Shown piece after piece: positions 27,499 through 41,329 of a stretch of DNA of 64,000 nucleotides. The stretch covers positions 25,972 to 89,971 of the forward strand of contig JAYMTJ010000039.1 in NCBI GenBank assembly GCA_036897525.1, in the 5' to 3' direction. The translations under genes and the position numbers were made by a program. This DNA comes from Pelargonium x hortorum (lineage: Eukaryota > Streptophyta > Magnoliopsida > Geraniales > Geraniaceae). The notes beneath the pieces were generated by a model, which saw only the letters and a list, made by a program, of their open reading frames with translations, did not search any database and was not told where the DNA came from. Numbering within the stretch: position 1 is the first letter of the stretch; the number at the start of each line of letters is the position of its first letter.

Positions 27499-30156
27499 AA
27501 TTTTTCCTTTATACTACCAATAATGTAAGGGCTTTCTTTTTAGGTTTTTATTGATGACGTTTCTAGGACTTTTTGTAGTTTGACAATCTTAGGGGATCCT
27601 GCAAAGGAAAGAGAGGTCTTGCTGAGGAAGGTCTAGGTTTTAAGAGGATAGGCCGCTAGAGGGTCAGGAAAGTGTAGCTTCTAAGATAGGTATTTCAAGT
27701 CAAAGGTTCTATCAAGAATGTATAATAGGGGTAGAGCCGGGCTTTCCAGAAAGAAGTAGGTCTAGTTCAGAAAGTGAGTTCTGTAGTAATAGAAAAGTAA
27801 ACTGAGAATTGTGGGTTTTCCTGTCAGTCAGGTATTCTTTTAAAGGTTACTGATTCACGAGACAGGGGGGCGTGTAGAAAGAGTCGGGTTTTTAGGAAGT
27901 TTGCTGGATTGTAGTCAAAAAGTCTAACTAAAGTTTTGGAATCCTCGTTTCATTTGTTTGTATTTTAGTTACAGTCTTCCATGGAGAGTTAGACCCTATA
28001 CCTTAGCATCAGTTTCATCTATCATCTGTATAATACAACATCCATAATACCCTTTTTTGTTTTTGGCTCAAAATAGATAAGTAAACAGGCTACTTACTTT
28101 ACTTATTCTATTCTACTCATGTGAACCTCTGATCCTTATTAGTATCCTTAGGACCTTTCATTCTGTTCAGACTCTTACTATGACCCCGATTCCGCTCCTA
28201 TTCTCTACCAGGTATTAGTTATTCGATTAGTCGTAGTAATCCTGTTTATCGGTCTCTTGCCATTTTACTATTTGTACTTTGTCTCTGTCTTTCAGTTAGT
28301 TGCGTTAGCTTAAGACATTCCCTTTATAATCGAAATTCTTATAGCATTCTAGTATAGGTTAGAAGAGGTCCCTTCATCTACAAGTGTAACAATACTGTAG
28401 ATTTTGGTTGACTTCCTCCGTCCGGAGCAAAAGCTGTTAGAGCTGGCTTACAAAGGAAAGACTAATAAGGATACCAAAGAATACCTATAGTAACATTTAT
28501 CAGCAACCTTATAACCAATCTAAGAAGTCACTGGATACTGTCCACGCTAAGTTCAACCCAAGGTAGGGGAAATCCTATCAAGTGTTTGTTGTATTCTTCT
28601 GTGTAAGGCTGTAGCTATCAACAGCAAGTGCTGGATTTATCCTGTGGCTATATGGTATCGCGGAGAGCTTACTCAACAGAGGTATTCTTTCCTGATTTAC
28701 AAACCTGTCAATTTAGGTCTTTTCTTGTACTAATTCAGATTCCTAACCGATCAAATTGGGATTATTTACTTTGGAATTCTGTTTCAGGTCTAGTTATTAA
28801 CCGAGGCAAATCTTTAAGCGGTAAGAAAAAGGCAAATTAAAGATTTCCTTGGCAAATAATGCTAGGTATTGTTTCATTTAGTTAGTGGACACTGTCCGTG
28901 TACGAGTAGGATCAGGTCAAGGCCAAAGTACTTAACTTAATAAGAGAGTAAACAACAACCTTTATGGTCTAAAAATCTAGTAAGTGTAAGGGTAGCACTT
29001 CATTAATTTGTTCCTCAGGATTCTCTAGAATAGATAGTTGAGGTAACTTTTCTATGTGCTCAGAATTCTTCATTTTAGAGGTTCCTGTAAGGTACGAAGT
29101 TCTTATTTCCTTAGAGAGTTATTAGGAGCTGCTAAAGGAGATCCGTGTCTTCTTGTCTTTGTAATGTAATCCGGTGTTGCTTAAGGCAGGATCCAGGATT
29201 CTATTTGCAAGGAAAGTTATGTTGTTGAGATGTTGAACTAGTTGTTATGTCCAAAGAGGTCTCATTATTAAAGGGAGGAAAGACTAATAGTTGAGGGTAC
29301 TTTCCGATCTATTCTATGTAAGTAGCTCTTGGGTTTTGTATTCATGGTATTGTAAGCTGAAAATAAACTGATTCTCTAATCGATCTTTATTTACCTATGA
29401 ATTTAACGAGTACAGAATCCAGTAATTTAGGACAGAAATTGGTAATTTACTTAGGAATTGCGTGCTAAACTAAAGGAAACCCTACCAAAGGAATACTACA
29501 ACTCAAATTTGTACTGTATAGCGTATATAGATAGAACCCGTAACATCTAAATCAAGTTAGCCGTACAAGACTTCCTTTTGGCACTTTGTTTAGGGAATAC
29601 TATAGAATATGTCGACCAGATTGAGATATCAGACATTAAAGTTCTTCTTACTCTTAAGCTCTTAACTTAAGCAGGGTCCCTTAGTATCCTTAGTATATTC
29701 GTGAATCTTTATGCCTTAGTTGCGCTATCCGAAGTACTTGATAAAACAAAAATGAATTACTCATGTTAGTCGAGATTAAGGAATTTGCAGCCGTGCTAAA
29801 GAGCAAAATGTTTTTTTAACAGGTAGCTGAATATGCAGTCTTAATTAACGAACTCAATTGTCTAAAACCCACTCGCCGCAATAGGTTCTTCTCCGCATTT
29901 AATACAAGTCCCTTATTCAACGTCCACAAAAGAAAAAATGCCTTTACTTTAGCTTCAATTTGCTAGAAATCTTTATTTACTATGCTTCAGAATTTTTTCT
30001 CTATCCCAGAAACTAAGGACATCACAAAGCTCGGAATGTACCCTTATTCAATTAACTCAAAACGGGAATACAAATAGTAACAATTAATAGAGATAGAGTA
30101 TGTTCCTAAACTATATTATCCTGAAACTAAAGGGAACTTTCCTGTATTTATAATCA

Positions 30157-30169
30157 ATATATATATATA
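30157..30169. repeat. AT microsatellite
   Basis: Thirteen bases of alternating A and T. Confidence 0.85.
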
Positions 30170-31447
30170 CTAAAATAGGTGTAATTTCCCTTTTAGACTT
30201 TAGTTTCAACAGAAGGGCGTAGCATTAGTTACTATAACGGGATACCCAAGAAAGTCAGTTTATCAAAGTAGGAAGTACTAGGAAACAAAACCCTGTTTAC
30301 TTTAGAATACTAAAAGAGACTTCGTTCTTGAAATTAAAAGGAAGACAAAGACATAAAGAGTTCTCTCCTCTCAGTTTGATGTACCAATATTTCTTAGAGG
30401 CATCCGTATTACTTTGAGTATAAAGAGCTATATAACAGGACCCACGTGTTTCGTTCTGGTAATCTTTTTCCGACTCGTCGTCTGTTATTCTTTGTGGATA
30501 AACTCTGTGAAATCCACGTGCCTAACTAAACTAGTGAAGTGAAGAGACCTCTGATATTAAAATCCTTCATTGTAAGTTACACCCTTGAACTGAACTATAG
30601 ATTGTCTTTTTCGGAAAGAACCACGCGCAAGAGATTTCCTAAGCTAAAAACAAGCCAGAGACTTAAACCCCTTAATCGCCCTTTGAATACTAAAGAAGAC
30701 ACTCTCGTTTTCACTCGGGAATTTCTAATTAAGGAAGAGGTTTTAGTACAGCATCAAGAGGAGTTTCTTTCGTTTTTAGTTTACTCCATTCATGAAGGTT
30801 TATCCAGAGACACTGAGTAGACAAGGCATTATAACTTATGACGGGACTCATAGCTTAGTAGGGGTCCGTTTTAGAACCTTCGTAGCAAGCTTTGTAAAGA
30901 AGTGTCAAAGATATAAGGTATGCTTATAAATGAAACTATTGTCTAACTCTTCTAACAACTAACTCGCTATGTGGGCCTGAAAATCAGTATTAACTTTAAA
31001 GTGTCAAAAACGAAATAGAAAAGGTTCCTCACTATTGGGTTATATGCTAAAATGGAAAAATTAATAGCAGAGAATGTAGTCTCCTTTATCTTTGTTAATA
31101 GTGGACTAACAAAAGTTAGAGTTTTATAATAGCTCATCACAATATAATAAACAGATATCCACAAAAAACCATAAAGCAAAAGCTGATGCCTCGATCCTTT
31201 ACTATTTCCCTAATCCCCGGCCGGATTAAGTATAACCTGAGTAAAAGAGAAATATATCCCGCTTTGGAATCCACGGTCTGAAAAGCAGTAAGTGCACAAA
31301 CCCTACTTACCACCAAGCAACGAACACATTTGCGCGAGCTGGACCCTCCTCAAGAAATTGGGAATTAAAGAGTTTTGAAATCACGTAAATAAAGAAAAAA
31401 ATCCATACCCTTGAAATACTGGAAAGACGGAAGTGAAATGGAATAGG

Positions 31448-31545
31448 TAGATATCTATATAGTGGATTAAGTTTCATCAAGTTTACATACGGTAAATCGA
31501 AATAGGATAAAACGGCATGCACGAGTTCGAGTCCCCTTTCCGAGA
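31448..31545 (+). pseudogene. Decayed tRNA-Ser(GCU)-like sequence
   Basis: In order and at roughly class-II spacing, the plus strand shows AGTGGATTAAG (31,461), GGTAAATCGAAATA (31,491), CATG (31,517), GTTCGAGTCCC (31,525) and TTTCC (31,537). Each block has a close counterpart in plant mitochondrial trnS-GCU as recalled. Against function: the GCT anticodon reads GGT, extra bases sit before it, and the acceptor ends do not pair. The best reading is an old, inactivated copy; chance similarity to tRNA consensus remains possible. Confidence 0.4.
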
Positions 31546-33609
31546 GAGTTCGTGTTTAATTGCAGGAGTTCTTGTACAAGAAGTTGTAAGAAGTAAGAAT
31601 TTCCTTTTCGAAACTTTTGCAGTGTATATACTGACAACCTTTATTACTCTAGCAACTTTAGGTTTCCGTAGTAGTCCTAAAAGCGCGCTTACTCTCTTAA
31701 TCCCACCGCTATTAGTCAAGCTCTTTTTTGATAGGAATCCCTATACTTCTATATAATAGGCTAAATATTCTTTTCTTTTGCGATCTCGAAGTAATGGGGC
31801 AATTCTCTTTTATTTATTTAATAGGGCCTCGGCCAGCCAAAATTTATATACTTTAAATGTTTTTCCTGTAACTTTAATTTATATAGATAAGGTACCCTAT
31901 AAGACCTGTTCCTTTTAGGTTAAGCAACATCTGGGTGAAACCTTTCAAATTACTACAATTAAGTACTTACTGTTATAGCAGTTTAACCCTAGCTAAGCGC
32001 ACCTCCACTTCGGTATAAATTCTGGAGTTTCTAATGGGTAGAACATAGGGTGCTTTATAGGACAAATTCGCGGGGTATACCTTTTACTTGCGTTGAGGTG
32101 TTGATACGATATTAGCTAGAGCTCCCTTAAAAGATCTAGTCCTCACCTCAAAAGAAGGCTGAAAAGTTACCCCCTATTCTATTCATTTTGGCTAGAAAAG
32201 CGCGAAGATTTTTAGTTTAAACGAAAAACAATCCAGGAAGCCTACACTATCTCCCCCAGGAATCTTATTAGTACTTTTTTAAGAATTCCTGCTCTAGTTT
32301 TTCTTATAGCTATTTTTAGTAAAATCCTTAAAGAGCAATGAGCACCTTTTAGCCAACCTCAAAGCCTTAGGTTCTGTAGTTTGACACTTTGTTATGTTAG
32401 CTTTTACTATCCTCTATACCGCATAAGAGTAATCAAGGCAAGAAAGGACCTTGATATGCTTCCTAGATTACTACTACAAAAGACTCGGTTAGATAAAATG
32501 AATGGCTGAGCAGGCCCTTTCTTCAAGGTTTAGAGGAAAGTATACCCTATGCATCTACTTTATTTACTACTGAGTAGAAGTCATTTTTCGTATTCTTAAT
32601 AATTCTAATTATTCTTTAGAAGTTTTACTTTACCATATCTATCTCGCTACAGCTACATAATTAACAGATGGGATTTGGACCCCTCGCCCTAATATTACCT
32701 TCTTTGTTGAGACTGAACTCGCTGGATCTTCTATTCAACTTACTCTATTTCTACCAAGACCCTTTTCCAAAAAGGACTCCCTTAGCTTAAGGATATTTTC
32801 AAGGGTGTTTTAAGTTTAAGACTTTACTTTTCACGAAACTCTATTCTCTCTTAGGGGACCCCTTTTATACTAATATAAGTGAGGCTGGTACATTCAAAAG
32901 ATGGAAATTGTATGGTTTCCAAGGGCACCCTTTTTAGGTTCTTTCTTGTAGTACTAGATCCTAAGTCCCAATTTTCTTCATTATTTCCTCCATATCGAAG
33001 TTTAATTAGGACCCGTTGAATTTATGGCATTTCCTTTTGACATTTGTAAGCAAAACCATAGTAAAGACTGACTTCGAGAAGTAATTCTAGTCTTTCTTCC
33101 TTCCTATAGGGTCCCTTATATTTAAATATTTAAGAGCAAACCTTCTGAATCTAAAGAAAAGACAAAAAGAGGTTCTAAATGAAATCCTTACTAATAGTTA
33201 CAGTTTCTTTTATAGTTTATACAGAAGATGAAAGAGTTTTCACTACATTTTTTATATGGGCCGATCCTTATCCTTAAGTTTTTTTAAGCTAAATAATAGA
33301 AGACTGCCTTTCTTCTCAGTTTAATATGCTAAAAAGAGTCTATACTTTTGAGTTTTTTACTGGATGCTTACCCTAAAAATAAGAATCCTCGGTACTAAAC
33401 AGGATTTCTTTCTCTCACTGCGAGATTTAGGAAGACTTCTATTCTTTACTAATATGTATACTATACCAGGTTCTTGGAGGAAAAGGAGAACACAAGACTA
33501 TTGCTTTTTACAGTATTCACTTAATGTTTAGTAGTTATCCTATCCGGGCAGTAAATAACGGGTACCTCGTCTAGAGATTCCTTCAAAATGAAGGGCAAGA
33601 CCCTTTAAT

Positions 33610-33760
33610 AATAACTGATAGAAATAAGAGTAATATAACTACAATAATTAGAATACAACTAGTATAACTATAGAAAGAATACATACAATAAGAAGACTAA
33701 AACTCCTGTAATACAACTCCTAAGACAGGTAAAGCTAGAGGTTTCGTAAGCCCTAAAATA
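33610..33760 (+). repeat. A/G-rich dispersed repeat copy, diverged
   Basis: Runs of AGTATAACTA, ACAATAAGAAGACTAAAAC and CCTAAGACAGGTAAAGCTAG share the vocabulary of the clearer copies, but no long exact match was found. It is listed as a diverged member. Confidence 0.3.
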
Positions 33761-35130
33761 AGGAAATAAAACCCTTCAAGAGGTCCTCGTTTAGCTTACT
33801 CACAAAATATGGAACAGGAACTAAAACTTAAGGAATTACAATTGCTAAAGAGCTTATCTTATTAAAGTTAATGCCATGGAAAACCTATGGTATGGAATTA
33901 ATAAGGACAACAGAAATGGGTAGGGTTTCTTATTGAGTTCTTATTTATATATAGAAGTAGAATAGGTTGCTTTTGTAGTTCTCTTTTCTTACGCTCCAGA
34001 AAGCACAAATAGCTTTTCTCAAATCCCATTTCAGGTATACCCATATTCTAGCAGGGCAAGCTAAATATTCTTGAGTTTAACTCTCCTTTATTCAATTCAG
34101 GTATAAACAAGTGAATGATATGTCCCCTGAAAAATAAGCCATAACTTTGTACCTTTGTAAATGAAAACTCGAATTCTGTGTGAAGGAACTCTCTCGAGTA
34201 GATCTAGCCAGGCAACTTATTCCTATATATTCTGATAGAGTTTTACAGGGACATTTAAAGGCGAGGTTACCCCTTTTAGCAGTTTTTCTCTTCAAAAATC
34301 GCTTAGATAAAGAATCGGGAATCGAACTTAACCTTACACATGACATGACTAGAAAGGTAAAAAAAGGAGTGTTGGGAAGCGCTTTATTTACCTACTTTAA
34401 ATCAAGTTTACATTTAACAAATATAGAAGTGCAGTTGAGGGGGGGCGTGTGCACAGGTTCAAATACCCTTTTCTAGTAAACCTGAGGCTACTTTTCACCC
34501 ACAGTACGAAAGAAAATGAACGAGAATTTACTAGGACATGTATACCCTTAAGGAGTGATTTGAGCATCAAAACACCTGAAGTTTGATCTAGTATTTTAGT
34601 AGGTCTTGTATCCCTCTTTGATCCTACTTTACGCTTTTTGAATAGGTCAAAGTCAGACAAGAAAGAGTATCCGGTTTAGATTGTGAAGTTTCGAAACTTT
34701 TTAGGTCATTGAAGGTCCCCTTATAGCTAAGGTATCCTCTTAGGGTTCTTTTTAGGATCTTGGTTTCATTACGCATGCGTGCTACTTTGTGGGATCTGTA
34801 AAATCGGATTGAAATGAAAAGCATAGAATAGGGGTGTATTAAACAAGTAAAAGCCGCTTCATTTTTTTTTTCTTTTTTTATTTTATTAGGTGTGGTTTCA
34901 ATCAGGAATTTTAAAGATACGCAAAAAGCATCCACCCACAGGACTTTTCTGACTCACTAAAATTATTCTAATCTTTTATTGTAAATTGTAAAGGCTTAAC
35001 CTTTTTTTTTCTCACGAAATATTAATCCAACATACATATTACATAATAAGGCAGCTTTTAACAAACTTTAACTTTATAGGCAAACTTCTTGTGCATAAAC
35101 TTAATAAGGTTTTCAGCTATAGCTATCTAT

Positions 35131-35200
35131 GACTAAGGGATTCGAACTCATGCACACCTCTTCTAGCATTAGACTTCGCTTTGTCGAGTGTAAACTTGAT
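35131..35200 (-). pseudogene. Possible decayed tRNA (Ser-like), minus strand
   Basis: Read on the minus strand, GACAAAGCG, then TGCTA, then GAGTTCGAATCCC occur in the order of the D arm, anticodon region and T arm of a serine tRNA with GCU anticodon. The spacing between TGCTA and the T arm is shorter than in class-II tRNAs, the anticodon stem does not pair and the T stem is broken. Chance assembly is a real alternative. Confidence 0.25.
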
Positions 35201-37204
35201 TAAAAGGAATAGGTGAGGGCTACAATTACACTGTATTTCACCCTCAAAATGACTGGATTTAAAAGTAACCGAGTAATATCTCTTTATTTAAGTGATTATA
35301 CTTTCCCTTTTTACTGCGTAATAGCACAGATTGCTACGCCTTTATGTAAGGTTTTGATTTTATTAAAAACTGCTCTACTTGTGTTTGATACATAAAAAAA
35401 TCTCGGAATTCCCATAGAAGAAGAAAGAACTCACTATAATTACATAATATTTTGAGTCTGCTCTTACTTCAATTCAATAAATTTAGAATTCCTTGTTAAA
35501 GCTTAAGCCTTCTCCCAAGCTCTTAAAAGCAAATAGACACTCATTACTTTTCATTTAAACAGGCATCCACTTTGCTAGTTCTAGTAAATTCCAGGTTCCG
35601 GGATAAAGAAAACTCGTTTCAATCACTAATAGTAGAAAAGGAATTCCTACAAATAAAAATTATTAAGGACTAAATTGAGAAACCAAAAGAGTTTTCTTGA
35701 ATGCCACTTTATCCATCCGCAAGATACATTTTAATTGCAATAGAGATTTCCTATACTTAAATTGGTGGACCTCTTAAGAAAACCTTGGAAACCCTATTTA
35801 CTATAATAGAAATAGAAAGAAATAGAAAGTTTATCGAATTACTTAATTTATGGATACAATTTCTGGATACTATAAAGACAGCTAAGTAGGAAAAAAAAAA
35901 GGCAAACTCTTACTACACTCTTGTTAGGATTATAAAAGGATTTAGAGCAATCCTCGGTCGTAAAATAATACTACAAAATTGTCGAAAAGGGCCTCTATAA
36001 ATTAGGTTTCTTATTATCTTTTGATCCTTATTTGGCACTAAATATCCCTTTAAATATCATGGAAGGAAGTTGTTTTTTTTATCCGTAGATTGTTGATTTA
36101 TCTCGGGTATCTCTCTCCTAAGCGGCGATACTTAAAGGTTAAACATTAAACTAAAAGAAGCTTTTCTATGTACAAAACTTTAGAACTTAAAGGAATTCCC
36201 AGTAACACCTATATTCTATTTCTGATATTAATAAGTACGTTCGAAACAATAAGGATTCTGGGGCTTGCATACTACCTAACTTTAACTCTTAAACTTAAAC
36301 TAAAGAACTTTCTTTTGTCTTTTGTAGGCCAAATCTGCATGCAAGAAGTAAGAGAAACTGAAGCATCATAACTATTACTAATCTAAAAGGATTTTACAAG
36401 ATACCTATAGATTAAGAATAAAAAAACGCATTCTAAGTTTTTATTTTAGCACCCTGTGGTATATTTCTTTTAGGAATTTTTAGGGTTTTAAGACACTATT
36501 TTCATTGTTTGTTTTTCATACTTACCCGACTTATGACTGCCACTACTAGAACTTAGAGTAGGAATGTGGGTTGAATTTTCAGGGTGATATAAGAAAAGAA
36601 CTAAGAGCTCTAGTAGCATACCCTTTCAGCTAGTAAGAGGAAACTTTCTTGGATCAACAAGCACATCTTTTTTCAACTTTAGTAAGGCCTTCTTTATCGA
36701 CGTTTTCCTTTTAATAAAGCAAAAACACTTAACTTAACAAAGAAGTATACTCAGATTATCTAGGATTTGTCCTAGGGGTCGAAAAGGTTTCTTATAAAAG
36801 AAAGCGTAATCGGGCTCGTCCCTAAGATTAGAATAAGAATAGATTCCTTTTTTTATCCTACTAGCTTAACATGCTGCTTTACTAGATCGAAAAAAAAAGC
36901 CCCTTTTTTCTTGATTTCGACAAAGCTGTAAAATAACCCATAAACGAGGCATAACTCAAGGAACAACTTTTCTTTCCACAACTTATGGAGTATTTAACTA
37001 TTTTGTCCAGGTACGCGCTCCGCTTCTAGACTACTCTACTCCTCTGATCAGAAAGTCTCAAAGTATAGTATTAGAGGTGTTATGGCAAATTTCTCGATAA
37101 TTCTTATTATCAAATTACTAATTCTAAAAATTGATTAGATACCGCTACGCTATCACTTACATTACTCTTATTACATGGGAATTCCCAAGCCTATAATAAT
37201 CAAA

Positions 37205-37221
37205 TTTAGCTCGTCAGTGTA
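37205..37221 (+). repeat. 17-base direct repeat, copy 2
   Basis: An identical copy of 8,794-8,810 with unrelated flanks. Confidence 0.35.
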
Positions 37222-38213
37222 TTTTGTTTGAGTTGAGGAAAAAAGTACTACACTACCTCGATAATATATAGAAATTCTAGGAATTAAAAAAAAAGTATTT
37301 GAAAAAATAAGGAATCCTTTATCTCGTTTTACGATAGAATTGACTCTATTTGGTAAATATTATATTTATACTACCTATAATACAAATTTGATTGAGTCTT
37401 ATGTGCTTTCTTATCTTAATAATTGGATTACGGATTCTTTGGTACAGAGGAATACCCCAGACAAAAAAAGAAACAAGAGATCAAGGACTTCCCTGGGGTT
37501 AGAGAGCACAAACTCCCAGTTTCCTTAGGTTTTAGATTCCCGATATAGGGATAAAGTATATAGGGTAACCCTACATTCTTCAGCAGGTTTTTTCAACTCC
37601 TCAGGATCACAAAGAATTCAAAGTAGTAAAACTAGATTGGCTTTTCCTTCATTCTATTTGATTGGTTCTGAACCTGGGTATTTTATTAAAGACAGGGGAT
37701 ACAAAGCCCCGTACCCCCTAACAAGAGGGCCCATAAGTTCCATAAGACAGCTAGGACCTATAAAGCTGGTAGATCTCTTAAGACTCATAAGAAATTCGAA
37801 ATGTTTCCGAAGAAGAGAGTCCTTGCTTGGGATCTAATCTAATCCGGAAGCACAAAAAAAAGGTTTCTAGTTGTATAGAAGGTATAAAGTGAATCCTATA
37901 GAGTTGTTTGTTGTCGAAATAGAAAGAGTTACGTTTGTTAACTGATAAGGGAAATTGGTTGTACTTTTACAGAACTTGGTGTTCTAAACTAAATAAGTCA
38001 GGAGCAAGTCAAGGAAACTCTTATTTTCTTTAGGGGTAAGCCTAAGTGATTGTAAAACTCCGGCGAAAGCGGGGGGTCCCATACATATCCTGAGATTCAT
38101 TTTCTTTCTATTTATTACCAGGTTTCGAACTAAGAGACAGGGCTATATAAAATTTAGAGTAGTGCGTCGGGTTGTTTCTAAGGTACGGATTCCTGCTTGT
38201 TGTTTGCTCCCTT

Positions 38214-38233
38214 TATATATATATATATATTAT
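38214..38233. repeat. (TA)10 microsatellite
   Basis: Ten uninterrupted TA units, the longest dinucleotide tract in the window. Likely length-variable. Confidence 0.9.
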
Positions 38234-40773
38234 TCTATTGGGTTAAAAAAGAATAGCTAATCCGTACATAAAAGGGCTGATACAAAGATTACTTATAAAT
38301 AAAAGCTCGGTTTTAGTTTTACAAAGTCGGATAAAGAAATTCCTTTAAAATTAAAGAGAAGATTGACAGATAACTGAGATTTTTTTTAATATAAAGACTG
38401 AGGTTCTATAAGCTAAGCCCGAGCCTCTTGAGTCTTATTCCAGGGCTATATATGCTCCTCTTACAAAGAGGTTTTGCAACCAACTTGTAAATCGAAATTC
38501 CTTAGAGCACCCGACTTCGAACTGTCGCGTTTTAATCTGACAAACCTGTGCTTTAACTAATCAATTTTTTTTGTCTCAAAACGACCCGCGTGTAACAAAC
38601 AACTTATATTTATGTTTCGCTTCTTGAAAAGAGTCTAAGATTTACTACATTAAAGAATACAAGTAAGAAGTTTGCAAAACAAAACCTCGTAGACATACTG
38701 CTTGAACCCTTTGTTTCCTCGAGGCTCAGGCACCCAAAATAAGGTACGGGGAAATCGAGTTAGTTCTAAACTCTTCTGTGTTTTAGGAACCTCCGTCTAA
38801 CCGCGTTTTCCTTGTAAGTTTAAGGTGAAAGCGCTTTTTTTAAGTTTTTCTATTCTTGATAGTAAATAAGAATCTCTAAGATACCGGCCGATAATCCAAT
38901 AATTCTGATTTTATAACTCTATCGGTAAAGTCAATGCTGTCTCAATAGTTAATATCAGAGTTTTGGAGAATGTCCTCAGATTAGTAAGCACAAGAGGCTT
39001 TATCAAGTAAGTTTACATTACAAGTAATAGAACTGACTATAAACAAGGTATTACCCAGAACTATCCGTAGAAAAGCAAAAGGAATGCTAGATTATAGAAT
39101 TATATACCAACCCAATAAATAGACTTTACCTTAGTTAGAGATCCTTTATTATGATTTATAAAATACCCGTGCAGTACCAGTTTTGTGTGTTAATTTAACA
39201 AGTTGTTTAGGAATGTACTTCCAAAAGTTATAGCATAGAAGCTGTTATGAGTGGGTGAACCTAGACTTCGTTTCTAAAGTCTTGAATATAATAAGGAGTA
39301 GTCCTCAAAGCTGTTATTAGGTATTTTAGTGTGGAAGGCGCTCTACCTTTACATTGTAAATAGGCTTTGACACTTGTGGGTTATCGTAGATAGTAAGAAA
39401 ATTTCAAATGGATCAACATAGTAAAACTTCGGTATACCAGTACCCATAAAATCATAGTTTAACCCTACTTTTCATTTTATAGGGAAACCCAAAAATAAAG
39501 AAAACACCTCGGCCAAACTCTTTGAATGCAAGCCCCGGTTCCTAATATTACCAGTTCCTAGCTTTTAGAATTCTAAACATAGACGAGAACTTGAGCTTCT
39601 TTTATTTTATTTGAAATGCATCCTTCTTTACCTTATTACACCCAGGTATAATCTAAAAAAATCCGTAGCCATAGAAACCTTTCTTTATATTAGAGCTTCA
39701 TTGAAAGAGAGGGCTGTTGTATCCCCGAAACCTAAGAGAAGAACTTCAACTAGATTGGCGCACTCTAAAAAATTTTGACTTTGTCGACCCCCTCCAGTCC
39801 AGGGTTCCCCGAACTTTACTTTATGGTTATCCTCTTGTTTACCAAGTTCTTTTATAAAATAGAAACTGTGTAATAACTCTAGCAAAATTGTTAGAACAAC
39901 CCTCCAAAAAAGGATATATCTTCTCAGGAAACCGCGCTCTAATTACCGTTCTGGATCTAAACTGACAAAAGCTTAAAGTGTGAAATATTCTCTACTTTTC
40001 TTTCATGGGTCCTTGATTCCTTAATCTCGCACGTAAAGACGTGAATCAGGATTCTCAAAAGGGTATCTCCTGCATTAGGACTCTAAACTTACTAATCTGT
40101 TATAATATGTATAACTTAGCCCAAGTTCATAAGAGAAGAAAAGCACAATTCTATACAAAATTTCTATACTCTCCCCTTTTAATTCGAGACTCTCAACCAA
40201 AAAAGAAACTAGAGAAAAAATTGACTACAACTATATTACATGGGCAAGGACTCCTTTTTATCAGAACTTATAGGAAACCTCCAACAGCCCCTAAATGGAC
40301 TCAGTGTAGTGAAACCTATAGGAATACTAGTAAGTTACAAAATAGACTTTTACATTAGAATCTTCTTTGTTAATTGCTAAGGTCTCTTTACTAAGACATG
40401 GTTTAAGAATAGAGGATACTCAGATAAATACTTGGATAAAGCTGTGTAATCGGTACAGCGGCTTTGGCAAATACTTACTAGGAATAGACTAGTAAGGGTT
40501 CTTTTAAATTACAGTATCGAGACGAGAGGCGTATCTCAAAATCTCCCTTCAAGAGGTTTACTGTTTACTTGAGTAGAATAAAGAAAAAAACTATAACTAC
40601 GGATAATATATATAACCAAGTTAAGGAAGAGACTTACTCCAGCATTTAGCTACTAGCCAAGACCTAAAGAAATATCTTTGTTTATCCCCCTTTTTAAGTT
40701 CCAATTATAAGGTCTCCGGATAAGAGTTCACGCTATATAAATAAATAATAGGAGTTAAGACCTTGCTTATTCT

Positions 40774-40793
40774 AGATAAGGGGTTCCTTATCT
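40774..40793. repeat. Short hairpin
   Basis: AGATAAGG and CCTTATCT form an eight-pair stem around a GGTT loop. No adjacent gene, so a terminator or RNA-processing role cannot be argued. Confidence 0.6.
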
Positions 40794-41318
40794 TAGGAAA
40801 TTGAGAAGCTTCTATAATATAATAGGTTGGGTTAAAAATTTTTGAAATTAAATGAATTCCAGCTACAACCTACACTTTTTAGTGGATAAAGGAAAGGGGT
40901 GCTCCTAGTAGTTACCCTTTCAGAGAATCTTATGTTATTTGATAAAACTAAGGATTTATCCTCTGGTACTTGTCATTATTATACCTAGTTTGTTAAGGGT
41001 TGTTTCTATTTGACCCGACCGATAAGGGCCTCATTTATTATTGATGGTCTCTAAATTCTAAAACGAAGGAGTTCTCCTGGTATTTTCGATTATAGTAGCA
41101 AGCATCTTACTAAAAGGAGCCCTATAAAGTTCTTATTAGAACGAATCACGTAGTATAGAAAAGGGATTCTATGAGCCATAAATATAAATAAAGCACACCA
41201 GGTCCTGATATTACTTAAGTAAGATACATAATCCTTCAAATATTAAAATTACCCGGGAATAAGTATTCATTTTATTTATATAATAAAGCCAAGACTTCTT
41301 GCATCCCTCTTAAAAAAA

Positions 41319-41329
41319 GGGGGACCCCC
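41319..41329. repeat. Short G5/C5 inverted repeat
   Basis: GGGGGACCCCC, a five-pair inverted repeat with one central base. Too tight a loop for RNA folding; it could extrude only as part of a larger structure. Confidence 0.6.

Larger units (their letters stand above)
11091..31447. other. Gene-free stretch, AT-rich mitochondrial spacer
   Basis: No recognisable gene. The longest frames (14,065-14,355 minus, 96 codons; 25,044-25,364 minus, 106 codons; 30,539-30,820 plus, 93 codons from GTG) give products I do not recognise, and they fit the chance length distribution. Visible details: possible tRNA remnants near 16.4 and 27.45 kb, a 16-base T run (20,379), a TA tract (30,157) and a GC cluster (17,738-17,752). 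Locally G-rich plus-strand patches lie near 12.2-12.4 and 27.6-27.9 kb. Confidence 0.6.

Noticed and set aside
30539-30820. 93-codon frame starting at GTG
   Set aside because: No known family seen; GTG starts are rare in plant mitochondria and the length fits chance.
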